Below, in pieces: positions 1 to 6,739 of a stretch of DNA of 6,739 bases. The stretch lies in the NCBI GenBank assembly GCA_029942265.1, contig JAOZTO010000002.1, forward strand, positions 19,227 through 25,965, given 5' to 3'. This DNA comes from Desulfocapsa sp. (lineage in GTDB: Bacteria; Desulfobacterota; Desulfobulbia; Desulfobulbales; Desulfocapsaceae). Every line of letters begins with the position of its first letter. Position 1 is the stretch's first letter. Made by a program: the position numbers and the translations under genes. A model generated the notes under the pieces. It had not been told where the DNA came from, made no database searches, and saw only the letters and a list, made by a program, of their open reading frames with translations.

Positions 1-2
1 AT

Positions 3-1895
3 GTGGTCATATTGTCCATATTTATCTCTGTTCTATTTCAAGCTGAATTCGGTTTTGCCGTCAATCATTTTCCTCGTTATCCTGTCATTGACAATAATGT
101 TCGATTTTGGGAAACGATTTATGGCAAGTATTCCACTAGTCAAGCCGTTATTCATGACTCTAATAATCTTGGAATCGTCTACGAAGTGATCCCTATACTC
201 AGTCACAAGGTTCCGGGTGCATCAAAAATAAACAAACCATTCTACAAAGCAATCAAAGGAAAATACAAACGAATTCTTATTCAACTCAGCAAAGGAATCA
301 GACCACAAAGCACCGATGCAAAACGTGTCGCGAAACTGTTTGGAAATGTGAGCCATAAACGACTTCAAAAGGCTGCAGATTCCATTCGGGTACAAGTCGG
401 GCAGAAAGATCGATTCCTAGAAGGCGTTATTAGATCCGGCGCCTATATGGCTCGGATAAAAAGAATCATGCGCAATCAAGGAATCCCAGAAGATTTGGCC
501 TATTTGCCACACGTGGAATCATCCTTTAACTTAAAAGCGTATTCAAAATTTGGTGCATCGGGAATATGGCAGTTCACACGCCCAACAGGAAAACAATTTC
601 TCACAATTAATTACGCCATTGATGAACGACAAGATCCTATCCTGGCAAGCCATGCCGCCGCCAAATTCTTAAAAAGCAACTACAAACGACTTGAAAGTTG
701 GCCTTTAGCACTCACTGCCTATAACTATGGCCCCGCTGGAATGATGCGTGCAAAAAAAGCACTCTTAACTTATGAACGTATTTTTTCAGGTTATAAGCAG
801 GGCCATTTCAAATTCGCCTCCCGTAACTTTTATCCAGAGTTCTTAGCCGCAAAACGTGTTGCTAAAAAGCTTGAAAAACATCCAGCAATCAAACAGCACA
901 AACCACGACAAACTCATCGTTTATCACTTCCAGGATACATCGCAACCAGTGATGCCTTGAAATATTTCGACATCTCTTCTGACGCTCTTGCACGCCTAAA
1001 CCCTGCTCTCAGACGATCTGTGTTGCAGGGAAAAAAACGAATTCCCAAAGGATATACTTTACATCTTCCAGCCACTTCTAAACATAAAACACTACTCTCT
1101 AACGTACCCAAACATCTATTCCACGCTCAACAAAGACCAACACAATTTTACAGAGTAAAAAAAGGGGATTCTGCCGGGAAAATAGCCCGTACACACAGAG
1201 TGAGCCTGAAAGCACTACGCAAAGCAAATAACCTGGACAAAAATGCCACCGTGATGATCGGTCAAAACCTGCGTATCCCCAATACGGCTGCTGAAAAAAT
1301 AAAGATCGTCTCCAGTAAACGTAAAGTAACGTCTCCAACTACAAAGTCAAACAGTTCCCAATCAAATTCTGAAAACGTTCCATTACTTTCAGGTACTAAA
1401 AAAAATAAACCCACATGGAAAACTATCCAGAGTGCAAGAACTACAGTTTTAGGAGAACTCGGTGTCGACAATGTAATTAAGCGTGATGGTATCAGTCAAT
1501 CAACTATTATCATTCAACCCGAAGAATCACTGGAACTTCTTGCAGACTGGTTAGAGGTGCCATCCTCCCACTTACGGTCATTAAATAATTTTTCTCAATC
1601 CCATCGTCTTCACCCAGATCAAAAAATAAAAATACCACTTAATCACGTTTCTACCAAAATTTTTGAAGAGAAGCGATTTGATTTTCACCTTGAAACCGAA
1701 GAAGATTTCTTCAATGCATATAAAGTTGTCGGGGTAAGCTCGTACAAAGTACAAAAAGGTGATACTATATGGGAAATATGCAAAAACAAATTTGACATTC
1801 CACTCTGGTTGCTTAAAAAATATAATACCAGTCTGGATTTTAGCCGGCTTCGTTCTTCACAAAAATTGACAATTCCTATCGTCAAGTCTCTGTGA
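3..1895 (+). CDS. mltD: MltD-like lytic transglycosylase with LysM repeats, 5' end incomplete
   Basis: This protein should cleave the glycan strands of peptidoglycan without hydrolysis, leaving 1,6-anhydro-muramyl ends, in the periplasm or at the outer membrane. Numbering from base 3, residues 2-19 are a hydrophobic stretch ending in GFA, like the core and cleavage region of a signal peptide. No positively charged start precedes it and the frame is open to the window edge, so the true start is probably a few codons upstream; the GTG at 3 is only the first full codon. The SLT domain spans about 135-260: catalytic Glu172 in PHVESSFN, then GIWQF (187-191) and ALTAYNYGP (236-244). An MltD-type linker segment follows at about 305-356. 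LysM units lie at about 382-426 (RVKKGDS), 502-546 (degenerate, PEES in place of the GD turn) and 580-626 (KVQKGDT). E. coli MltD is shorter and has fewer LysM units. Family assignment is firm; the exact start is not. Confidence 0.9.
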   Translation: MVILSIFISVLFQAEFGFAVNHFPRYPVIDNNVRFWETIYGKYSTSQAVIHDSNNLGIVYEVIPILSHKVPGASKINKPFYKAIKGKYKRILIQLSKGIRPQSTDAKRVAKLFGNVSHKRLQKAADSIRVQVGQKDRFLEGVIRSGAYMARIKRIMRNQGIPEDLAYLPHVESSFNLKAYSKFGASGIWQFTRPTGKQFLTINYAIDERQDPILASHAAAKFLKSNYKRLESWPLALTAYNYGPAGMMRAKKALLTYERIFSGYKQGHFKFASRNFYPEFLAAKRVAKKLEKHPAIKQHKPRQTHRLSLPGYIATSDALKYFDISSDALARLNPALRRSVLQGKKRIPKGYTLHLPATSKHKTLLSNVPKHLFHAQQRPTQFYRVKKGDSAGKIARTHRVSLKALRKANNLDKNATVMIGQNLRIPNTAAEKIKIVSSKRKVTSPTTKSNSSQSNSENVPLLSGTKKNKPTWKTIQSARTTVLGELGVDNVIKRDGISQSTIIIQPEESLELLADWLEVPSSHLRSLNNFSQSHRLHPDQKIKIPLNHVSTKIFEEKRFDFHLETEEDFFNAYKVVGVSSYKVQKGDTIWEICKNKFDIPLWLLKKYNTSLDFSRLRSSQKLTIPIVKSL

Positions 1896-1900
1896 AAAAC

Positions 1901-1912
1901 ATGATGCATCAT
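1901..1912. other. perfect 12-base palindrome after the transglycosylase gene
   Basis: ATGATGCATCAT is identical to its reverse complement and begins five bases after the TGA of the transglycosylase gene. It could be an operator half-pair for a dimeric regulator of the downstream genes, or chance. No second copy was noticed in the window. The function is unknown; only the palindrome itself is certain. Confidence 0.4.
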
Positions 1913-1927
1913 TTAAACAGCACAAGT

Positions 1928-1947
1928 AGCAGATAGGTTCTGCTTTT
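1928..1947 (+). terminator. weak candidate hairpin terminator
   Basis: AGCAGA (1928-1933) and TCTGCT (1939-1944) form a six-base-pair stem around the five-base loop TAGGT, followed directly by TTT and a T-rich stretch (TTTCATTATTCTTT). It sits between the transglycosylase gene and the moaE-like gene, where a unit boundary is plausible because this gap (78 bases) is the longest in the window. The stem is short, only half G/C, and the T run is interrupted, so termination would be partial at best. Confidence 0.3.
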
Positions 1948-1961
1948 CATTATTCTTTACT

Positions 1962-1966
1962 AGGGA
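1962..1966 (+). promoter_or_regulatory. Shine-Dalgarno site of the moaE-like gene
   Basis: AGGGA lies seven bases before the ATG at 1974, a standard spacing. It supports that start over any other in-frame codon. No convincing -35/-10 pair was found in the gap in front of it. Confidence 0.6.
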
Positions 1967-1973
1967 CATTTCA

Positions 1974-2336
1974 ATGGACATTTCAAAACGTATCGCAGAG
2001 ATGAAAAAACAACCGGGATTTCAGGATAATGTGGGAATGATCCTTATCCATAACGGCACTGTCCGTAGCTGGTCACGGGCAGACAGAAAGACAGTTACTG
2101 CGTTGGAAGTCACTCCCGATCTTGAAAAAATTGAATCCATTCGTCAAGATCTCCTGAAACGTGATGGGATTTATGATATCGTTACTGAAGCTCGAACGGG
2201 TCTTTTCAAGCCAGGCGATGATCTGTTGTACCTGATTGTAGCTGGAGACATCCGCGAGAACATTAAACCAGTTCTGGCAGAATTACTTGATCGTGTCAAA
2301 TCAGAGGCAATAAGCAAAAAGGAGATCATGGCCTAA
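1974..2336 (+). CDS. moaE: MoaE-like protein (molybdopterin synthase large-subunit family)
   Basis: MoaE is the catalytic large subunit of molybdopterin synthase. With thiocarboxylated MoaD it inserts the dithiolene sulfurs into precursor Z (cPMP) in the cytoplasm. The 120-residue product follows the MoaE core in order: VGMILIHNGTVR (about 20-31, including the equivalent of the conserved Arg), TALEVTPDLEKI (42-53), ARTGLFKPGDDLLYLIVAG (73-91) and a C-terminal helix. The two lysines that correspond to the catalytic pair of E. coli MoaE (Lys119 and Lys126) appear kept as Lys109 and Lys116. The usual His-Arg pair after the PGD strand is changed to Ile93-Arg94, and the usual C-terminal tail is missing, so the protein is shorter than E. 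coli MoaE (about 150 residues). No moaD, moaA, moaC or mog gene is in view. It may be a true synthase subunit acting with a distant MoaD or a repurposed homologue. The start is supported by AGGGA at 1962-1966. Confidence 0.72.
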   Translation: MDISKRIAEMKKQPGFQDNVGMILIHNGTVRSWSRADRKTVTALEVTPDLEKIESIRQDLLKRDGIYDIVTEARTGLFKPGDDLLYLIVAGDIRENIKPVLAELLDRVKSEAISKKEIMA

Positions 2337-2360
2337 GAAACCAAACCTTCCCCATATCAC

Positions 2361-2365
2361 AGGTT
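2361..2365 (+). promoter_or_regulatory. Shine-Dalgarno site of the HDOD gene
   Basis: The AGG of AGGTT ends six bases before the ATG at 2370 and is the only purine-rich match in the 33-base gap. AGGTT can also pair with AACCT at 2344-2348, a five-base-pair stem that would cover the site; the stem is too short to claim regulation. Confidence 0.45.
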
Positions 2366-2369
2366 CCCC

Positions 2370-3209
2370 ATGTCAAAAGCAAAAAAATTTATCAGGAAAT
2401 TTAGAGATATAAAGACATTACCTCACGTTGTGACAAGTTTATCACGTCTGATTGCAGACGAAAACTCCACAATGCGAGACTTTGAAGATGTCATCAAAAT
2501 GGATCCAATTCTTGTGGTACGCCTGTTACGATTGGTGAACTCACCTTTCTATGGATTGACCCAACGAGTCGATTCCATTGGACGTGCGGTAGCGTATCTT
2601 GGAATGAAAAATCTTCACAATTTGGCAGTCACCGATGCCCTGAAAAATATTTTTCAAGAGCAGGGACAATCGCAGACATTTTCCAGGAAAAAACTCTGGC
2701 TACATTGTGCAGCAGTATCTATTTGTGCAAAGATGATTGCCGAAAGAATTTTTGGAGCAAATGGAGATGATGCGTATCTATGCGGTATTCTTCATGATTT
2801 TGGACTAATAGTTGAATCACAGGTGGCTCCTGATAAATTCTTTGCTGCATGTGATATTTACGAAAAAGGTACATCCCTTATTGCTCTTGAGCAGGAATAT
2901 CTTGACACCAATCACTGTGAAATTGGCTACTTACTTGCAATAGACTGGGAAATGCCTGAAACTATTCAGGAAGCAATTCGTGACCACCATCTGGAAAGTG
3001 GTGACTATAAGCCTGAAAGCCTGACGGGAATAATTCAGATTGCCGAATATATCACCGGACAACTCGGTTATACTGCACTGGTTAATGTAACTTCGGAACT
3101 CCCTTCTCATCTCGTTGAGCATATGCAGGAAAATATGGATGAATACAAAGTCCTTATTGAAGATCTTCCTGAAGAGATGAGTAATGCACAGGACCTATAC
3201 GGAAACTAA
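2370..3209 (+). CDS. HDOD domain signalling protein
   Basis: HDOD proteins are cytoplasmic relatives of HD phosphohydrolases that mostly act as signalling or scaffold modules, often beside two-component systems and cyclic-di-GMP proteins. The 279-residue product is almost entirely one HDOD domain. Residues 15-24 give the LPHVVTSL helix, and 45-63 the signature DPILVVRLLRLVNSPFYGL. Then come RAVAYLGMKNL (72-82), His112, the His142-Asp143 pair in CGILHDFG, NHCEIGYLLA (181-190) and IRDHH (203-207). Several HD-type metal-ligand positions are therefore still present, though the last one (usually H..AD) reads QIAEY at 223-227, so enzymatic activity is uncertain. There is no attached receiver, GGDEF or kinase domain. 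The stop lies five bases before the kinase start at 3215, which suggests translational coupling and a joint role. The function of this particular member is not known. Confidence 0.88.
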   Translation: MSKAKKFIRKFRDIKTLPHVVTSLSRLIADENSTMRDFEDVIKMDPILVVRLLRLVNSPFYGLTQRVDSIGRAVAYLGMKNLHNLAVTDALKNIFQEQGQSQTFSRKKLWLHCAAVSICAKMIAERIFGANGDDAYLCGILHDFGLIVESQVAPDKFFAACDIYEKGTSLIALEQEYLDTNHCEIGYLLAIDWEMPETIQEAIRDHHLESGDYKPESLTGIIQIAEYITGQLGYTALVNVTSELPSHLVEHMQENMDEYKVLIEDLPEEMSNAQDLYGN

Positions 3210-3214
3210 ATATT

Positions 3215-5362
3215 ATGACAGATAATTTCTCGATCTTTGATGAAGTCACTTCCTTCCAAAATGAAATTGACGAACTTCTTGAATTACTTCAAACCTCAAT
3301 TACTGAATGTAGCTGCATCTGTATTGATAGTACCGGAACACAGCACTGTAATGAAAGCAAAATCACCATTCCTGTTACTACAATTGCAGAACTGCAAACA
3401 CAGCTAAAAGAAACCCAGAAAAACCATACCATTGTCACCACTAGCGATCAGCAATGGTCAGCAATTTCCTTGCCAAAAATCAAGACAACTGTCTGTTTTT
3501 CACCTGCTACAATCTCGCACAAATCATATCTCAACGAGTCCGTACAACTCTGCTGTAAACTATTTAGTAGCCATCAAGCAACAGCTAAAACAAACAAAAA
3601 GCTGGAGATTCAGAAAAAACAGTTTGATCGTAAATTTTCAGTGCTTGAAAAGAAATATCAGGCAACTCTGGAAGACAATGAGAAAAGTTACCGCATTATT
3701 CAGGAACAGCAGGAAAATTATTCTAAAACACTGCAGACAGAGATTGAAATCCAGACCAAACAGTTGCGAAAAGCAAAAGTTGCTGCTGAAGCCGCATCCG
3801 TTGCCAAGAGCCAGTTTCTTGCTTCAATGAGTCATGAAATCAGAACACCAATGAACGGTGTAATTGGTTTTACTGAAATGATTCTCTCAACAAATCTTAA
3901 TGAAGAACAGCGTGATAGCGCAGAAACGATCAAAAGAAGTGGTGAGGCTCTATTAAGTCTGATTAACGATATTCTTGATTTCTCAAAAGTTGAAGCGGGT
4001 CAAATGAGCCTGGAATATATCGATTTTGATCCAGAAATTACCGCCCATGATGTTTGTGAGCTTGTTCGCCCACGTGTTGCAGGCAAACCCATTGAAGTGC
4101 TCTGTCGGATTGATGACAATCTTCCTGCTAATATTAGCGGAGATCCCGGACGATTCCGCCAAGTACTTGTCAACCTTCTTGGGAATTCTGCCAAATTCAC
4201 TGAAAAGGGTGAGCTAGAACTCACCATAAATGTCGAAGAAGAAGATGAGACAAACATCAAACTTCATTGCCTGATAAGGGATACAGGCATCGGCATAGAT
4301 CCAGCCAAATGTGACTCAATATTTGAAGCATTTAAACAGGAAGACGGAACCACCACACGAAAATACGGTGGTACTGGACTTGGTCTTTCTATCTGCCGCA
4401 AAATAGCTGATCTTATGCAGGGGAAAGTTTGGGTGGAGAGTGTACAAGGGGAAGGCTCCACATTCCATTTCACTGCGATGATGCGAAAATCTTCTATCTC
4501 ACGTGCAAAAACACTCAAACAGTTGGATCTTGAAGGCACGCGCATGCTAATTGTCGATGACAATGCAGCCAATATCGACATCCTTGTGCATCTGCTCACA
4601 AATGCTGGCATTAAGACCACTGCTCTACAAGATGAAACACAGACAATAAGCACCCTGAAAGAAGCTGAAAAATGTGGGCATCCATTTGATATGGCCATCA
4701 TCGACCTACAAATGCCAGTTATTTCAGGATTTGAACTGGCCCAAGCAATCCGAAATTCCGATCTCAAAAGCAAAGATATCCCCTTTCTTGCCTACACATC
4801 ATCCACGGAGAAAATAGCCAAAAAATGCAAAGATGCGGGCTTTACTGCCTTCTTAAATAAACCTGCCAGGCGTGCTATTTTGCTAAGAACTCTCTCACGA
4901 ACACTTGGCACAGGAGACGAACCAAGTGAATCCAAGGCTGACACAAAGCTGGTAACCCAATACTCAGTGCGTGAGGAAATCAAACAATCCATTCGTATCC
5001 TGCTGGTAGAAGACAATCTGGTCAATCAAAAGCTCGCAAAGATGATTCTCACAAAAGCTGGATACCAGGTAGAAGTGGCCGCTAATGGAAAAATAGCAGT
5101 GGATATGTTCAGTAGCCGACCAGATGAATTTGACACCATCCTTATGGATGTTCAAATGCCGGAAATGGATGGCTATGAAGCCACCAGACAGCTACGTAAT
5201 TTAGGATTTACAAAGATACCTATTCTTGCAATGACTGCAAATGCCATGAAGGGCGATAGGGAACTTTGCCTTGAAGCTGGTATGGATGATTATATCACCA
5301 AGCCGATCAAAAGAGATATTGTATTTGATATGCTGGATAAATGGCTCTATTCAAAAGCGTGA
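3215..5362 (+). CDS. Soluble hybrid sensor histidine kinase with two receiver domains
   Basis: This 715-residue kinase should autophosphorylate on His207 and pass phosphate to its own receivers. Residues 1-115 form an unassigned N-terminal region with seven cysteines (32, 34, 36, 45, 94, 113, 114). It may be a small degenerate GAF-like sensor, which is inference. A long charged helix or coiled coil follows (about 122-197). The HisKA dimerisation domain has SHEIRTPMNG (206-215). The ATPase domain has the N box around Asn324, DTGIG (356-360), the F box IFEAF (369-373), GGTGLGLS (385-392) and GEGSTF (412-417). Receiver 1 (about 442-560) has acidic Asp448/Asp449, phospho-acceptor Asp497, Thr528 and Lys549. 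Receiver 2 (about 592-712) has Glu599/Asp600, Asp645, Thr674 and Lys696. Both receivers look intact. There is no signal peptide, membrane segment or Hpt domain, so it is cytoplasmic and any further relay needs a separate Hpt protein. Its start follows the HDOD stop closely without a strong ribosome site of its own. Confidence 0.95.
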   Translation: MTDNFSIFDEVTSFQNEIDELLELLQTSITECSCICIDSTGTQHCNESKITIPVTTIAELQTQLKETQKNHTIVTTSDQQWSAISLPKIKTTVCFSPATISHKSYLNESVQLCCKLFSSHQATAKTNKKLEIQKKQFDRKFSVLEKKYQATLEDNEKSYRIIQEQQENYSKTLQTEIEIQTKQLRKAKVAAEAASVAKSQFLASMSHEIRTPMNGVIGFTEMILSTNLNEEQRDSAETIKRSGEALLSLINDILDFSKVEAGQMSLEYIDFDPEITAHDVCELVRPRVAGKPIEVLCRIDDNLPANISGDPGRFRQVLVNLLGNSAKFTEKGELELTINVEEEDETNIKLHCLIRDTGIGIDPAKCDSIFEAFKQEDGTTTRKYGGTGLGLSICRKIADLMQGKVWVESVQGEGSTFHFTAMMRKSSISRAKTLKQLDLEGTRMLIVDDNAANIDILVHLLTNAGIKTTALQDETQTISTLKEAEKCGHPFDMAIIDLQMPVISGFELAQAIRNSDLKSKDIPFLAYTSSTEKIAKKCKDAGFTAFLNKPARRAILLRTLSRTLGTGDEPSESKADTKLVTQYSVREEIKQSIRILLVEDNLVNQKLAKMILTKAGYQVEVAANGKIAVDMFSSRPDEFDTILMDVQMPEMDGYEATRQLRNLGFTKIPILAMTANAMKGDRELCLEAGMDDYITKPIKRDIVFDMLDKWLYSKA

Positions 5363-5378
5363 AGCGACTCGACATAGT

Positions 5379-6739
5379 ATGAATCATCAAACACTTGACA
5401 AACAATCCATCATCCAACAGCTCATGGATTGGTCTAATACTCCCCATGTGGGTGAATCGTTTTTACTTAAAAAATTACATGGGGTTGCCAGAGTTATTCT
5501 TATAACCCTTATCGAATTTAATAAAAATTCGCTCTCCATCAGAGCAAGTGCTCTCACCTATACAATTATCCTGTCACTTGTTCCTATGCTCGCCATGAGT
5601 ACCGCTGTTATTAAAGGGCTTGGTGGGGGGAATGAATTAAAACAGGTGGTCTATAGTTATATAGATACTTTGGAAGAAACCACTCCTTTAACTACCAATA
5701 TTCCTGGTATTCATGTAGCGGAAGAACTTTCTGGTGAAAAGGCTGAGGTACTGTCTAGTGATGTAAATAATAAAGTTACAGACCAATTCCGAGCAGCCGC
5801 CGACCAGATTTTCAGCTATGTTGACAAAACTGATTTTGCAACTCTTGGAACTATCGGTGTACTTGGTGTCCTGTTTAGTGCAATCCTGGTGCTGAATAAT
5901 ATTGAACTCTCGATGAATACCATTTGGCACGTTTCATCTGGCAGGTCTATACTGCGAAAGGTGACTGATTATCTTACTTTTCTTATACTTATGCCCCTTT
6001 CCCTGAATTTTGGATTTGCCGCAAATGCTGTATTAAAAAATGATACACTACTCCAGAAACTCACTGTATTTCTGCCCACTGGAATGATTGAAACTGGCCT
6101 ACTGCTCCTTGTTCCTCTCTTTTTTATTACTGTCACGCTTTTTTTAATCTATATTTTCTTTCCAAACACAAAAGTAAAGCCTGGTGCTGCACTTATCGGC
6201 GCACTTTTCGCTGGAACTCTCTGGTTTATCACTCAGAATCTTTATATCGGATTACAGATTGGGGTTTCAAAATACAACGCAATTTATGGCTCTTTTGCTA
6301 CCCTACCACTTTTTCTTGTCTGGATGTTTCTGGGATGGGTTTTTATCCTCGGGGGTGCTCAACTCGCCTTTGCATTCCAACAACAACACGACTATCAGTT
6401 AAAAAAACTGTATCATTCTCCCTTGGAACAACTGAGTGCGGCTTTTGATATCATCAATATTACCTATAGTAGCTATGATGACAAAACTACTCTCAAGGAA
6501 AAAGAACTTCCAGCCTTATGTCCTGCCTATTCTGCACCGCTTGTTTTTGACAGTTTGAAAAATCTTATTACTTCACAAATTGTTGCCACAACCGAGAATG
6601 GAATGATTCTTCCCACCGGTCCACAAAACAAATTACATTACCAGGATGTTGTTGCATCTATTCTTGGAAATTCGTTTCCAAATACCGAAGGTGGAAAAAC
6701 TGCTTCTTCCCTTTTTCAACAGATAAAGCCTGTACTAAG
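5379..6739 (+). CDS. YihY/BrkB-family inner-membrane protein, 3' end outside the window
   Basis: The frame from ATG 5379 stays open for 453 codons to the window edge, and its product fits the YihY/BrkB family (once misnamed ribonuclease BN). The role of this family is unsettled; transport has been proposed. Six hydrophobic segments lie at about 53-77, 154-176, 196-217, 236-262, 267-292 and 303-332. Family signatures are IRASALTYTIILSLVP (54-69) near the first and YGSFATLPLFLVWMFLGW (303-320) plus GGAQLAFA (325-332) in the last. The loop between the first two segments is long and hydrophilic (about 80-153). After the last segment a cytoplasmic tail of more than 120 residues resembles the winged-helix-like extension seen in some members, ending with MILPTGPQNK and a helix. 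It starts 16 bases after the kinase stop and has no strong ribosome site; the ATG at 5424 (codon 16) is an alternative start. The position suggests cotranscription with the kinase. The remaining C-terminus is unseen. Confidence 0.9.
   Translation, partial: MNHQTLDKQSIIQQLMDWSNTPHVGESFLLKKLHGVARVILITLIEFNKNSLSIRASALTYTIILSLVPMLAMSTAVIKGLGGGNELKQVVYSYIDTLEETTPLTTNIPGIHVAEELSGEKAEVLSSDVNNKVTDQFRAAADQIFSYVDKTDFATLGTIGVLGVLFSAILVLNNIELSMNTIWHVSSGRSILRKVTDYLTFLILMPLSLNFGFAANAVLKNDTLLQKLTVFLPTGMIETGLLLLVPLFFITVTLFLIYIFFPNTKVKPGAALIGALFAGTLWFITQNLYIGLQIGVSKYNAIYGSFATLPLFLVWMFLGWVFILGGAQLAFAFQQQHDYQLKKLYHSPLEQLSAAFDIINITYSSYDDKTTLKEKELPALCPAYSAPLVFDSLKNLITSQIVATTENGMILPTGPQNKLHYQDVVASILGNSFPNTEGGKTASSLFQQIKPVL

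Noticed and set aside
1..189. A 62-codon reading frame from the ATG at base 1, hydrophobic in part
   Set aside because: It overlaps the signal-peptide and early region of the transglycosylase in another frame, and the hydrophobicity is a by-product of T-rich codons there.
748..762. GTGC-A7-GCAC inverted repeat inside the transglycosylase gene
   Set aside because: The four-base stem is too short to matter and it codes for residues just after the SLT motif; most likely chance in an A-rich gene.
1866..1871. TTGACA, a perfect -35 hexamer near the end of the transglycosylase gene
   Set aside because: The sequence 16-18 bases downstream (TCTCTG/TCTGTG/CTGTGA) has no -10 likeness, and the hexamer encodes part of the last LysM (Leu-Thr-Ile).
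2344..2365. AACCT/AGGTT pairing that could cover the HDOD ribosome site
   Set aside because: Five base pairs with a 12-base loop is weak and common by chance; no further structure supports a riboswitch or RNA thermometer.
4264..4773. A 169-codon reading frame on the - strand
   Set aside because: It lies wholly opposite the ATPase and first receiver domains of the kinase, whose motifs are intact, and its product shows no recognisable domain; it is an antisense shadow.
5395..5400. TTGACA just inside the BrkB-family gene
   Set aside because: It lies downstream of the likely start codon and no -10 element follows at the right distance.

Overview
The window reads as ordinary bacterial chromosome: moderately AT-rich, densely coding, with all five genes on the + strand and short gaps. 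Protein content suggests a Gram-negative bacterium. A secreted MltD-type murein transglycosylase implies periplasmic peptidoglycan, and the pairing of an HDOD protein with a hybrid histidine kinase is common in sulfate-reducing and related Desulfobacterota. The MoaE-like protein recalls short MoaE homologues of that group. A Desulfobulbales-like host is my best guess, but it rests on family resemblance and not on a marker gene.

Layout. Bases 3-1895 hold a membrane-bound or secreted lytic transglycosylase (SLT catalytic domain plus three LysM units, one degenerate); its extreme N-terminus lies off the left edge. A 78-base gap (1896-1973) carries a perfect 12-base palindrome, a small hairpin followed by a T-rich stretch, and the ribosome binding site of the next gene. 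Then come a 120-residue MoaE-like protein (1974-2336), an HDOD signalling protein (2370-3209), a soluble hybrid histidine kinase with two receiver domains (3215-5362), and a YihY/BrkB-family inner-membrane protein that starts at 5379 and runs off the right edge. The last gene has no stop codon inside the window, so a search for closed reading frames misses it, yet it fills the final 1.36 kb.

How the genes may work together. The last four genes are separated by 33, 5 and 16 bases and are probably one transcription unit. The HDOD protein and the kinase are the tightest pair (5 bases) and are the most plausible functional partners: a cytoplasmic sensor-kinase phosphorelay with an HDOD partner. 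The MoaE-like protein and the BrkB-like membrane protein have no evident functional link to them. No output regulator, Hpt protein or other molybdopterin gene is in view.

I found no mobile element, CRISPR array, tRNA, rRNA or riboswitch, and no clearly new system. The points most worth a second look are an A8 tract in the transglycosylase where a one-base slip gives an immediate stop, the cysteine-rich N-terminus of the kinase, the isolated and partly altered MoaE homologue, and the coupled HDOD-kinase pair.
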